From assembly GCF_000482465.1 (NCBI RefSeq), contig NZ_KI519422.1, forward strand, positions 425,623 to 489,622: DNA of 64,000 nt. The letters are read 5' to 3'. Source of the stretch: Runella limosa DSM 17973 (lineage in GTDB: Bacteria > Bacteroidota > Bacteroidia > Cytophagales > Spirosomataceae). Of this stretch, positions 22,802 through 31,005 are shown in pieces (positions within the stretch are counted from its first letter, which is position 1; each line of letters starts with the position of its first letter). Under the pieces are notes generated by a model, which ran no database searches, was not told the DNA's origin, and was given only the letters and a program-made list of their open reading frames with translations. The translations under genes and the position numbers were made by a program.

Positions 22802-23377
22802 TTACTCCGTTATTTTACGTTCGCGGATCCACTGAGCGGGATTTCCTTGATAAATACCATAAGGCTCTAAGTCGCGTACTGCCACTGAATTGACGGCTAA
22901 TACAGCATGTGAACGACAGGTAACCCCTGGGCAAACCACCGCTTTGGCGCCAATCCATGAACCTTCTTCGAGAACAATTTTACCCACCTTCAAATCAAAA
23001 GTACTTCGGGTATAGTCGTGGTTTCCGGTCAGGAGCATGGCTCCTTGCGAAAGGCACACATTGTTCCCAATCACAATCTCGGTTAAGCTATCAATCCATA
23101 CCTCTTCACCAATCCAGACGTAATCTCCAATCGTAAGTAACCAAGGATACTTGATGTTTACTTTGGGTTTAATCATCACATTACGCCCGACTTTCGTTCC
23201 AAAACCTCTCAAAATAAAACACTTAATAGAGGCGGGCAACGGAAAATACGAATTAAAAAAAAGTGCATTTACCAGAAACCAAAGCACATTTTTCCAAAAA
23301 GGCGGATGCTTGTACCAACTATTGTCGTACCGAGACAGGTCGGTTTTGAACCGATGATAGGTCTTTTCCGTATTCAT
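22802..23377 (-). CDS. WcaF-like hexapeptide-repeat acetyltransferase
   Basis: 191 residues from the ATG at 23377 (MNTEKTYHRF). The N-terminus TDLSRYDNSWY...WFLVNALFF matches colanic-acid acetyltransferase WcaF. The rest is a left-handed beta-helix with hexapeptide repeats (VGRNVMIKPKVNI, VWIGEEVWI, GAKAVVCPGVTC) and the catalytic histidine region LLTGNHDYTRSTFDLK. It O-acetylates a surface polysaccharide. Its first 59 nt overlap the 3' end of the upstream glycosyltransferase gene in another frame, so the two are translationally linked. Confidence 0.88.
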   Translation of the reverse strand: MNTEKTYHRFKTDLSRYDNSWYKHPPFWKNVLWFLVNALFFNSYFPLPASIKCFILRGFGTKVGRNVMIKPKVNIKYPWLLTIGDYVWIGEEVWIDSLTEIVIGNNVCLSQGAMLLTGNHDYTRSTFDLKVGKIVLEEGSWIGAKAVVCPGVTCRSHAVLAVNSVAVRDLEPYGIYQGNPAQWIRERKITE

Positions 23378-24257
23378 TTCGGAAAAATTCAATGATAGCT
23401 TGTTTATCTTTTCCAACTCGAAACTCTACTTCAAACAGTTTGGCATCCACCAAGAAACGATACCATAACCCTTGTAAAAAGTGCCATACTAAGCCTTTCT
23501 TACCATCAAGGAAGCCAAACTTTATAAAATAACGATACAAAAAATAAGCGAATGGACGAGTAAAAAGGGGTAAGGAAGCATACTTTTGCTTTAAATAGCG
23601 CTTCCGTTGCTCTTGTGTTCCAAAAAGCTTGGGAATAACGCGTTCTGCTTCTGCAAAATTATACTTTATGTCCAATAAATCAATCACTTCTCGAATGGCA
23701 TAATTATTATGTTTTTGCGTCCACCACGTGAGGTTATTCAAATTATGATCTACAATGTCATTTTTGAATTGGACTGTTTCCCCTTCCGAAAGTTTAATGT
23801 GTTCGTCCATCCAAAGTTCTTCGCAAATCCCCTTGTCGCGGTGCCATAACCGTAAGAGCCAAATGGGATAATACCCCCCGCGCCGAATCCATTGATTCAT
23901 AAACATCACACGGCGCTTGACATATACACCAGTAATTGTAGGTACAAGCCCAGCAAGGGTTTGGTTGATTTCGTTGGCCAACTCAGGCATTACGTACTCA
24001 TCGGCGTCCATGCGCATGAGCCACTTGGTCTGAAAAGGGGTATTCTCAATCCCAAAGTTAAACTGCGTAGCGTAGGTAATCCACGGGTTATAAACGACTT
24101 TCGCTCCTAATGATTCTGCGATTGCCACTGTACGGTCGGTAGAACCCGAATCCACAATAAAGATTTTGTCCGTAAACACCAGTAAGCTACGGAGACACCG
24201 TTCGATGTGCTTTTCTTCGTTGTGCGTGAGGATAATGACTGAAATATCAGATTTCAC
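23319..24257 (-). CDS. GT2-family glycosyltransferase (WaaE/KdtX-like)
   Basis: 312 residues from a GTG at 24257; an in-frame TGA lies four codons upstream, so no ATG is available. Motifs: VIILTHNEEKHIERCLRSLL, FIVDSGSTDRT, and the DxD-type MRMDADEYVMPE. It ends in an aromatic-rich region (FTRPFAYFLYRYFIKFGFLDGKKG) typical of LPS-core beta-glucosyltransferases of the WaaE type. It is the first gene of the minus-strand polysaccharide block and overlaps the acetyltransferase gene by 59 nt. Confidence 0.9.
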   Translation of the reverse strand: MKSDISVIILTHNEEKHIERCLRSLLVFTDKIFIVDSGSTDRTVAIAESLGAKVVYNPWITYATQFNFGIENTPFQTKWLMRMDADEYVMPELANEINQTLAGLVPTITGVYVKRRVMFMNQWIRRGGYYPIWLLRLWHRDKGICEELWMDEHIKLSEGETVQFKNDIVDHNLNNLTWWTQKHNNYAIREVIDLLDIKYNFAEAERVIPKLFGTQEQRKRYLKQKYASLPLFTRPFAYFLYRYFIKFGFLDGKKGLVWHFLQGLWYRFLVDAKLFEVEFRVGKDKQAIIEFFRNEYGKDLSSVQNRPVSVRQ

Positions 24258-24296
24258 AGTTGTGCGATTTCAAGCCGCAAATTGTACTTTTTTAGG

Positions 24297-24326
24297 TTGA
24301 AAAGCAAAAAAATGGCCTTAACTTTG
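24297..24326 (+). promoter_or_regulatory. Bacteroidota-type promoter of aroA
   Basis: TTG at 24297-24299, 19-nt spacer, then TAACTTTG at 24319-24326, an exact TAnnTTTG -7 element. Transcription would start near 24332, about 20 nt before the aroA ATG. Confidence 0.7.
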
Positions 24327-24352
24327 TAAAATTATCAGATTATCGACTCTCA

Positions 24353-25576
24353 ATGCAAGCAGTAACCGTTTACCCACCTCTGGCGCCCATTCAAGCCCAA
24401 ATCCAGTTAGCAGCTTCTAAAAGCGAAAGTAATCGCGCTTTGATTATCAATGCGTTATCGAATTTTGGAGGACAACTTTCTAACGTATCAGCCGCTCGTG
24501 ACACCCAAACGATGCTGCGTTTGTTGCAATCGTCGGAAACGGTTGCCGATGTACTTGACGCTGGTACTACCATGCGTTTTCTCACTGCTTATTTTGCGGT
24601 GACAGGCCAAAACAAAACCATGACAGGTACACCACGCATGTGTGAGCGCCCGATCGGGATTCTGGTCGATGCCCTACGCACGCTTGGCGCAGATATTACG
24701 TATTTGGGGAAAGATGGATACCCACCAACCCAACTAAATGGGTTTAACTATTCAGGGGAAAATAAGGTAAGAATACGGGGCGATGTGAGTAGTCAGTATA
24801 TTTCTGCCTTGCTAATGGTAGGGCCTACGCTTCCCGAAGGCATTACGTTAGAGCTTACGGGCGAGGTTGGTTCACGCCCTTACATCGAAATGACCCTTCA
24901 ACAAATGGTTGCTTTTGGAGCAACGTTTGAAGCAGACTGGGAACAGAAAATTATCCGTGTTCCTGCCCAAAAATATACCCCAACTCACTACCAAGTGGAG
25001 TCTGATTGGTCGGGTGCTAGTTATTGGTACAGTGTAGTTGCGCTGGCCGAACAAGCTGAGGTAGAGCTTTTGGGTTTAAAAGAAAACTCATTGCAAGGCG
25101 ACAGCGCCATTGTCAATATTATGCGACACATGGGCGTGGAAAGTACTTTTACGGCGCAAGGAGTTCTTTTGACCAAAATTCCTACCCAAGAAGCTTTTGC
25201 TTGGGACTTTACTGACTGTCCTGATTTGGCTCAAACCGTTGCAGCTTGTGCCGTAGCTAAAGGCATTACGGTGACAATGACGGGTATCGAAAGCTTAAAA
25301 ATCAAAGAAACCGACCGTGTAGCGGCTCTTCAGGCAGAGTTACCCAAAATTGGTGGAGAATTAGTAGAAGTTGAAAGTAATACCAAATACGTAGTAAGAC
25401 GTACCGTAGCGCCTACAACACAACCTATCATCGAAACCTACGACGACCACCGCATGGCCATGGCTTTTGCACCGGTAGGAATGGTAATGCCTATTGTTAT
25501 TGAAGAACCGCACGTGGTGGCCAAGTCGTACCCAAGTTTCTGGGAAGACTTGAAAAAAGTCACAACTGTTGAATAA
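24353..25576 (+). CDS. aroA: 3-phosphoshikimate 1-carboxyvinyltransferase (EPSP synthase)
   Basis: 407 residues, slightly short of the ~430 of the enterobacterial enzyme as is usual for this group. It carries the shikimate/PEP-binding signatures AASKSESNRALI (Lys23, Arg28), DAGTTMRFLTAYFAV, the SSQYISALLM loop, DCPDLAQTVAACAV, LKIKETDRVAALQ and TYDDHRMAMAFA. It joins shikimate-3-phosphate and PEP in aromatic amino-acid synthesis in the cytoplasm. Its own promoter precedes it and a hairpin follows, so it is a single-gene transcript here. Confidence 0.96.
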   Translation: MQAVTVYPPLAPIQAQIQLAASKSESNRALIINALSNFGGQLSNVSAARDTQTMLRLLQSSETVADVLDAGTTMRFLTAYFAVTGQNKTMTGTPRMCERPIGILVDALRTLGADITYLGKDGYPPTQLNGFNYSGENKVRIRGDVSSQYISALLMVGPTLPEGITLELTGEVGSRPYIEMTLQQMVAFGATFEADWEQKIIRVPAQKYTPTHYQVESDWSGASYWYSVVALAEQAEVELLGLKENSLQGDSAIVNIMRHMGVESTFTAQGVLLTKIPTQEAFAWDFTDCPDLAQTVAACAVAKGITVTMTGIESLKIKETDRVAALQAELPKIGGELVEVESNTKYVVRRTVAPTTQPIIETYDDHRMAMAFAPVGMVMPIVIEEPHVVAKSYPSFWEDLKKVTTVE

Positions 25577-25617
25577 ATCGTAGGAGCATCGCTTTCTATA
25601 CTCCACTACATTTTGTC

Positions 25618-25642
25618 AGCCCGAAGCTAATACCTTCGGGCT
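25618..25642 (+). terminator. Hairpin after aroA
   Basis: Stem AGCCCGAAG / CTTCGGGCT (9 bp) with a 7-nt loop. The T-run after it is poor (AAAATCATTG), so termination may be partial and some transcription may reach the ABC exporter gene. Confidence 0.6.
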
Positions 25643-25682
25643 AAAATCATTGTTTCATTTTACTGATATTTTCCTCAAAACA

Positions 25683-27452
25683 ATGAAAAATCCCTATTTC
25701 TCGCTCTTACAAACGGCTTGGCGATATGCACGCAAAGAAAAAGGGCGATACGTGTTGGTGTATGGCCTTTTTGTCCTTGCCAATGTGATTTTTGCGCTTA
25801 ATCCTCTTTTGTACGGCTGGTTTGTCGAAGCCATTCAAAAAGAGGGAACGGGTGTAATCAAGCACGTTTGGATGTATGCAGGTGGTTACCTATTCTTGAT
25901 GCTGTTGGAGTGGGCTTTTCATGGCCCTGCGCGGGTTATGGAGCGCGAACTCGCGTTTAACCTGAGCCGTAATTTTTTAGAAGAACTGTATCACCAATCG
26001 CTGCATTTGCCCGTTCGTTGGCACCAAGACCACCATAGTGGCGCTACCATCAACCGTATTCGGAAAGCCTACGAAGCTTTGAAAGATTTTTTTCAAAACG
26101 GCTTTATGTTTTTGCATGCTTTTTCGAAGTTCGTCTTTTCGTTTTTAGCCATTCTGTATTTTTCTCCGCTTTACGGAAGCATTGGCGTTTTGATAGGAGT
26201 TTTTACGGTTTGGATTATTTTTAAGTTTGACAAACCCTTCATCAAAGCCCTCGACGAAACCAATGAAAAAGAACACGTCGTGTCATCGACTTTGTTTGAT
26301 AGTCTTTCCAACATTATTACCGTCATTACCCTGCGCCTCGAAAAACGCATGGAAAATAGCCTGTTGGCCAAGGTAAAAGATATATTTCCGCCATTCCGTC
26401 GGACAGTGGTTATCAACGAATGGAAATGGTTTGTGGCGAGTGTGCTCATTGGGGTTATTTATGTGGTGGTTGCGGTTGGGTATGTGTATCAAAATTACGT
26501 TCCCAACGAAGTATTTTTAGTGGGCGGACTGGTCACCTTGCTGGGATATGTCAATCAATTTACCAGTGTTTTTCAGGATGTTGCGTGGCAATACACCGAA
26601 ATCATTCGCTATAATACTGACGTTCAAACGGCTCGTTCCATCGGCGAAGCCTACCGTCAGCAGCACCGCGCCGAAGCCTCTGAAACACTTCCGTCTGATT
26701 GGAAAACAATACAAATCAACCATTTGAGTTTTTCGCATCACGATACCTACGATGCCCAGAAATCGGCGCATAGCCTTCATCAATTAAACCTGCGCATCCA
26801 ACGAGGCCAACGCATTGCTTTTATTGGTGAAAGTGGTAGCGGAAAAAGTACCCTTTTGGCCTTGTTGAGAGGATTGTACGAACCCGAAAAAGGGACAAAA
26901 TTGACCATCGATGGAAAACCAGTGGAAGGAGTTGGCCTGATTACGGACACCGTGACGTTGTTTCCACAGGAGCCCGAAATTTTTGAAAATACCATTGCTT
27001 ACAACATTACGTTGGGATTGCCCTTTGCAGAACAAGATATTTGGCAAGTATGCGACACGGCCCAATTTAGCGAAGTAGCCCGTCAATTACCCAATGGTCT
27101 TGAATCTAACATTCAAGAAAAAGGGGTGAATCTTTCGGGGGGACAAAAACAGCGGTTGGCGTTGGCCCGTGGCATTTTGGCCGCCCGAAGCAGCGATATT
27201 GTATTGCTAGATGAGCCTACCAGTAGCGTTGATCCCAAAACTGAGTCATTGATTTATGACCAATTGTTTGACGAATTTAGGGGCAAAGCCGTACTTTCGT
27301 CCCTGCACCGTTTGCACCTTTTGACCAAATTTGACTACGTGTATGTGCTCGAAAACGGCCGAATTGTTGACCAAGGTACGTTCGAGTCCCTCAGGGCAAA
27401 TAGTCCAGTTTTTCAAGAATTGTGGAAACATCAAGAGAAAGCTTCGAGTTAG
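25683..27452 (+). CDS. ABC exporter, fused permease and ATP-binding subunit
   Basis: 589 residues from the ATG at 25683; a TTG 33 nt earlier is less likely. A six-helix ABC type-1 membrane domain (to ~residue 315) precedes the nucleotide-binding domain, with Walker A GESGSGKST, signature LSGGQKQRLALARG, Walker B IVLLDEPTSSVD and a switch histidine in SSLHRLHLL. It is a half-transporter that should dimerise in the inner membrane; substrate unknown. The His in SSLHR sits where AHRL is usual. It is followed 21 nt later by a flavin reductase gene. Confidence 0.9.
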   Translation: MKNPYFSLLQTAWRYARKEKGRYVLVYGLFVLANVIFALNPLLYGWFVEAIQKEGTGVIKHVWMYAGGYLFLMLLEWAFHGPARVMERELAFNLSRNFLEELYHQSLHLPVRWHQDHHSGATINRIRKAYEALKDFFQNGFMFLHAFSKFVFSFLAILYFSPLYGSIGVLIGVFTVWIIFKFDKPFIKALDETNEKEHVVSSTLFDSLSNIITVITLRLEKRMENSLLAKVKDIFPPFRRTVVINEWKWFVASVLIGVIYVVVAVGYVYQNYVPNEVFLVGGLVTLLGYVNQFTSVFQDVAWQYTEIIRYNTDVQTARSIGEAYRQQHRAEASETLPSDWKTIQINHLSFSHHDTYDAQKSAHSLHQLNLRIQRGQRIAFIGESGSGKSTLLALLRGLYEPEKGTKLTIDGKPVEGVGLITDTVTLFPQEPEIFENTIAYNITLGLPFAEQDIWQVCDTAQFSEVARQLPNGLESNIQEKGVNLSGGQKQRLALARGILAARSSDIVLLDEPTSSVDPKTESLIYDQLFDEFRGKAVLSSLHRLHLLTKFDYVYVLENGRIVDQGTFESLRANSPVFQELWKHQEKASS

Positions 27453-27473
27453 TGAATCATAACCAAGATATTT

Positions 27474-28328
27474 ATGCTAACCATCAACCCTAAAGACGTT
27501 TCAGTACCCGTATTGCATCACTTTTTGCAAGGTGCGGTGGCGCCTCGCCCCATTGCTTTTGCCAGCACGATTGATGCCGAAGGCAACGTAAATCTCAGCC
27601 CATTCAGTTTCTTTAATTTGTTTGGGACAAAACCCCCGACCTTGATTTTTTCTCCCAATCGCCGCGTGCGAGACGGAAGCAACAAACATACGCTGGAAAA
27701 CGTACAGGCCGTGGACGAAGTGGTGATTAGCATGGTTGACTACGCGATGGTGGAGCAAATGTCGTTGGCGAGTTGTGAATATCCGCGTGGTGTTAACGAA
27801 TTTGTAAAAGCAGGTTTTACCGAAGTTCCATCCCAACTGGTGCGCCCTCCGCGCGTTGGCGAATCAAAAGCCGTATTTGAGTGTAAAGTCAAACAAATCA
27901 TTTCGTTGGGCGAAGAAGGAGGAGCGGCCAATCTGGTGATTTGCGAAGTGATTCTAGCCCATTTTTCGGAGGATATTTTGGGAGAAGATGGCCGTATCGA
28001 CCAGCGCAAAACCGATTGGGTAGCTCGCATGGGCGGCGATTGGTACGCACGTGCCTCGGGCGATGCTATTTTTGAAATTCCCAAACCAAGTACTCAAAAA
28101 GGCATTGGGGTTGACTTGATTCCTGATTTTATCAAAAATAACCCTGAATTTTCGGGAAATAACTTAGGGCGTTTGGGGAACATCCAACAGTTGCCTGAGG
28201 CCGATAAAATTGAAGATTTTAAAGCCCAGCATGCGGGGCAAGATTGGGTAACGACAGCCAAGCAGTACCTTTCGGAAGGAAAAGTAGAACAAGCTTGGCT
28301 ATCGTTGTTGGCTTCGCAGCAAGTCTAA
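27474..28328 (+). CDS. Flavin reductase-like FMN-binding protein
   Basis: 284 residues. The first ~200 are a split-barrel flavin reductase domain (RPIAFASTIDAEGNVNLSPFSFFNLF, then PPTLIFSPNRRVRDGSNKHT). The final ~80 residues are a helical extension also found in Bacteroidota members. It likely reduces or binds FMN for a partner oxygenase or as a stand-alone reductase; no partner is adjacent. Its stop codon overlaps by 4 bp the stop of the convergent serine hydrolase gene. It follows the ABC exporter by 21 nt, possibly as one operon. Confidence 0.88.
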   Translation: MLTINPKDVSVPVLHHFLQGAVAPRPIAFASTIDAEGNVNLSPFSFFNLFGTKPPTLIFSPNRRVRDGSNKHTLENVQAVDEVVISMVDYAMVEQMSLASCEYPRGVNEFVKAGFTEVPSQLVRPPRVGESKAVFECKVKQIISLGEEGGAANLVICEVILAHFSEDILGEDGRIDQRKTDWVARMGGDWYARASGDAIFEIPKPSTQKGIGVDLIPDFIKNNPEFSGNNLGRLGNIQQLPEADKIEDFKAQHAGQDWVTTAKQYLSEGKVEQAWLSLLASQQV

Positions 28329-29917
28329 CCTAACGCTTTTCCTTGTAGTACAGGGCGTTTATCTTTCGCTCCCGACATTCGGTTGATGCTGTTGTCGAAA
28401 CTTACCGTCAGGCCATCGCCTTCAAAATGACAAATGATATAATTGCGGTGCGGTGATTCGTAATAGCGCAACGTTATTTCAAACGTATTGGCGTCTTTCC
28501 ACGTACCACTCGCCGCTATTTTGGCAATTTTTTCGGTTTTAATTTTCTGGGAAGCTACCAAATTGGGTCTTGGCAAGTCGGTTTGTCCAAAGACCCATTT
28601 TTCCAATCCCACTTCTACTTTATGCTCACCCGTTGCATCTTTTAGCATGAATTGATACGTACCTCCTTCGCGGTACGTCAGCGAAATTTGCTGTACATTC
28701 ATCGAATTTGTTTCGACTGCAAACGCTTTCCCCGATACTTTTACAGCTTCCGAAGGCTTTACATTGCCTTTGGGTGGCAACAAAGCCAATGCCGCCATCC
28801 GTTGCTTCAAAGCACTAGCCGAAGCCGCATTGGCAGGTAAGGCTTGCTGCTTCATGGCGGGCAGAATGTGCTCCCATACCAAGTCCAAAATTCCCTGCAT
28901 ATCAGGCGTTTCGCTCGTAATGGCCAATACTGCATCTTGGTCGGGCATCACAATCGTGTATTGTCCATACGCTCCGTCGCCTCGGTAGGCGTTGTGCTGG
29001 CAGCGCCAAAACTGATAACAATAGCCCTGAAGCCAGTCATTTTTTTCGTTGGGGCGCGTTGGTTTGGCGGGAGAAGGTTGCTGAATTTTAAAGGTCGTAG
29101 CTTCTTCTACCCAGGCTGCTGGAATGATTTGTTTGCCATTCCACTTGCCTTTTTGAAGGTACAATTGTCCAAACTTCGCCATGTCTTCGGTACGGACGCG
29201 CAAGCCCCACCCGCCCGTATTGATGCCCAACATATCCTCTTCCCAATCAGCACCTTCAATGCCAAGAGGTTCGAACAAACGAGGGCGTAGATAGTCGATA
29301 ATTTTTTGCCCTGTTACTTTTTGCACAATGGCCGAGCACATGTAGGTAGCCATGCTATTGTACAAAAATGTACTGCCTGGGTCGTTTTGAATCGGGAAGG
29401 CCAAAAACGTTTTTATCCAATTGGCTTCATCCCGAATGCTTTGGCCCGTTGGATCCACGCCGTGCCCTACCGACATCGTTAGGAGGTCTTTAACCGTCAT
29501 TTTGGCCAAATAATCACTGACCGTTGCGGGCGCGTATTCGGGGTAAAATGAAATCACTCGGTCGCTGGTTTTGAGCTTGCCTTCATTTACCGCAAACCCT
29601 ACAGCCGTGGAAGTAAAACTCTTACTCATCGAGTACATAGTATGTTTTAATTCTGCCCGATACGGTGCCCACCAGCCTTCGGCCACCACTTGGCCGTGCC
29701 GAACGAGCATCATACTGTGAAACTCGTGCTTACTTTGGGCAATAGCGTCCAAAAACGCATTGATATTTGCCGAATCAACCCCTTGTGCTTCGGGAGTACT
29801 ACGAGGTAGTCGAACGGCTGATTTGCCCCAGCTGTCGAACGGCAATGCCGCCGAAAGCCCTAGGCCAATTCCTGCCAAACCTAACTGTTGGATAAACTGA
29901 CGACGCGTAGTTTGCAT
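28325..29917 (-). CDS. Class C beta-lactamase-related serine hydrolase, Tat-exported
   Basis: 530 residues. A twin-arginine signal (TTRRQFIQQLGLAGIGLGLS) precedes the beta-lactamase/D-aminopeptidase-like domain, with the SxxK motif in YSMSKSFTS and a tyrosine motif YNSMATYMCS. The later third is an extra beta domain (about residues 380-530), common in Bacteroidota esterase-type members. It probably hydrolyses an ester or peptide in the periplasm. It lies 3 nt after the SGNH lipoprotein gene on the same strand, forming a two-gene operon. Confidence 0.88.
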   Translation of the reverse strand: MQTTRRQFIQQLGLAGIGLGLSAALPFDSWGKSAVRLPRSTPEAQGVDSANINAFLDAIAQSKHEFHSMMLVRHGQVVAEGWWAPYRAELKHTMYSMSKSFTSTAVGFAVNEGKLKTSDRVISFYPEYAPATVSDYLAKMTVKDLLTMSVGHGVDPTGQSIRDEANWIKTFLAFPIQNDPGSTFLYNSMATYMCSAIVQKVTGQKIIDYLRPRLFEPLGIEGADWEEDMLGINTGGWGLRVRTEDMAKFGQLYLQKGKWNGKQIIPAAWVEEATTFKIQQPSPAKPTRPNEKNDWLQGYCYQFWRCQHNAYRGDGAYGQYTIVMPDQDAVLAITSETPDMQGILDLVWEHILPAMKQQALPANAASASALKQRMAALALLPPKGNVKPSEAVKVSGKAFAVETNSMNVQQISLTYREGGTYQFMLKDATGEHKVEVGLEKWVFGQTDLPRPNLVASQKIKTEKIAKIAASGTWKDANTFEITLRYYESPHRNYIICHFEGDGLTVSFDNSINRMSGAKDKRPVLQGKALG

Positions 29918-29920
29918 GGT

Positions 29921-30652
29921 CTATTTGTATTTTTTTTGTAGAAAAGGAACAAGAATTTTGGCGTATTCACGATAGCCTTGCGGGTTGATGTGGAGGCTAT
30001 CTTTGGTATATAGTTCGCTTTTTACCGTACCATTAGGGTGAAATAGCGCGGGGTTAATATCCACGTACGACAAACGCTTTCCTGTACTAAAGGCTTTCAC
30101 CATTTTATTTCCTTTGGTAACTTCAGCCCAGTGCTGGCGGCGCGATGGCGATAGCTTCATTGACACAAAGCAAATGTGAGTTTTGGGAGAACGCTTGTGA
30201 ATAAGCGAGACAAAATCTCGGTAAGAGTCGAAGAGTTGTTCGGCCGACTTGAATTTTTTTCCTGATAAATCATTCTCGCCCCCATAAACAACCAATAATT
30301 TCGGCTCGTGCGGAATCACCGTTCGTTCTGCATAATGAATCAGTTCGGGAATAGTAGAACCCCCAAAACCACGGTTGACGACGGGCAGCGGGGCCAAATC
30401 AGTCGCCATGTCTTTCCATAGGCGCCAACTGGAACTTCCGTACAAAACTACTTGGCCTTTTTTGATATCTTTGGTTGCATCTTCTTGCTCAAATTTCTTA
30501 ATTTCTTCTTCAGAGCGGTCGATTTTGTAGTCTAGCGCAAAAGGCTCGGCGATAGGTTGATAGGTAAGGCTACTACGTTGGCAGGAGGCTACCACAAGAA
30601 GCAATAAAAAGCTACTTACGAAAAAGTTGCGTTTGGTACATAAAGCGGTCAT
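29921..30652 (-). CDS. SGNH/GDSL-type esterase lipoprotein
   Basis: 243 residues. A lipoprotein signal ends in VVASC (cysteine near residue 24), so it is membrane-anchored. The SGNH blocks are seen: block I as VLYGSSSWRLW (Ser in GSSS), block II glycine NRGFGGSTIPEL, block III VVYGGENDLSG with Asn, and block V DSLHINPQGYREYA with the catalytic Asp-x-x-His. It likely de-esterifies a carbohydrate or lipid. It is 3 nt upstream of the serine hydrolase gene, and the pair are probably co-transcribed and act on related esters. Confidence 0.9.
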   Translation of the reverse strand: MTALCTKRNFFVSSFLLLLVVASCQRSSLTYQPIAEPFALDYKIDRSEEEIKKFEQEDATKDIKKGQVVLYGSSSWRLWKDMATDLAPLPVVNRGFGGSTIPELIHYAERTVIPHEPKLLVVYGGENDLSGKKFKSAEQLFDSYRDFVSLIHKRSPKTHICFVSMKLSPSRRQHWAEVTKGNKMVKAFSTGKRLSYVDINPALFHPNGTVKSELYTKDSLHINPQGYREYAKILVPFLQKKYK

Positions 30653-30708
30653 AGGTGGAGTGTTTTCTAGTTGAAAGCGCCAAAAGGTTAGAATTTACGC
30701 TTAGACCG

Positions 30709-30826
30709 AAAAAAAAGCTACCCTAAGAAGGTAGCTTTTTTTGCTCACAAACACTTGACCTAGTTTTCAAAAAAAGATGTTGATGTGTCTATAGTAGGAC
30801 TCATGGCGCTGCCACGAGACGTAGTT
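30709..30826 (-). ncRNA. Candidate small RNA in porin-SGNH spacer (speculative)
   Basis: On the minus strand TATCTTTG (30840-30833) is an exact -7 element, and the terminator at 30737-30715 would end a transcript of about 120 nt. No open reading frame of note lies inside. A convincing -33 TTG at the right spacing is missing (TTG lies about 24 nt away rather than 19-20), so the call is weak. The 353-nt spacer between the SGNH and porin genes holds no protein gene. Confidence 0.25.
30715..30737. terminator. Bidirectional hairpin terminator
   Basis: Stem AAGCTACC / GGTAGCTT with a 7-nt loop, flanked by A-run and T-run. On the minus strand it could end a short transcript arising near 30.83 kb, or read-through from the porin gene. 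Confidence 0.8.
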
Positions 30827-30925
30827 ACAAGTCAAAGATAAGATATAAAATCGCCATTTCCTCACAAATAGTACAGTTTTACACAAAAACTAAAATTATC
30901 AGTTGCAGTAATTCCGACAAACAAA

Positions 30926-30954
30926 AATCCGACTCTTCATCGAAAAGTCGGATT
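30926..30954 (-). terminator. Terminator of the porin gene
   Basis: Stem AATCCGACT / AGTCGGATT with an 11-nt loop; on the minus strand it is followed by a T-run (ATTTTTGTTTG). It lies 52 nt after the porin stop. Confidence 0.8.
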
Positions 30955-31005
30955 CTCCCACGATACCTAAACCTTTACTCTACTGAAGGATGGAAAACTC
31001 TTTTG

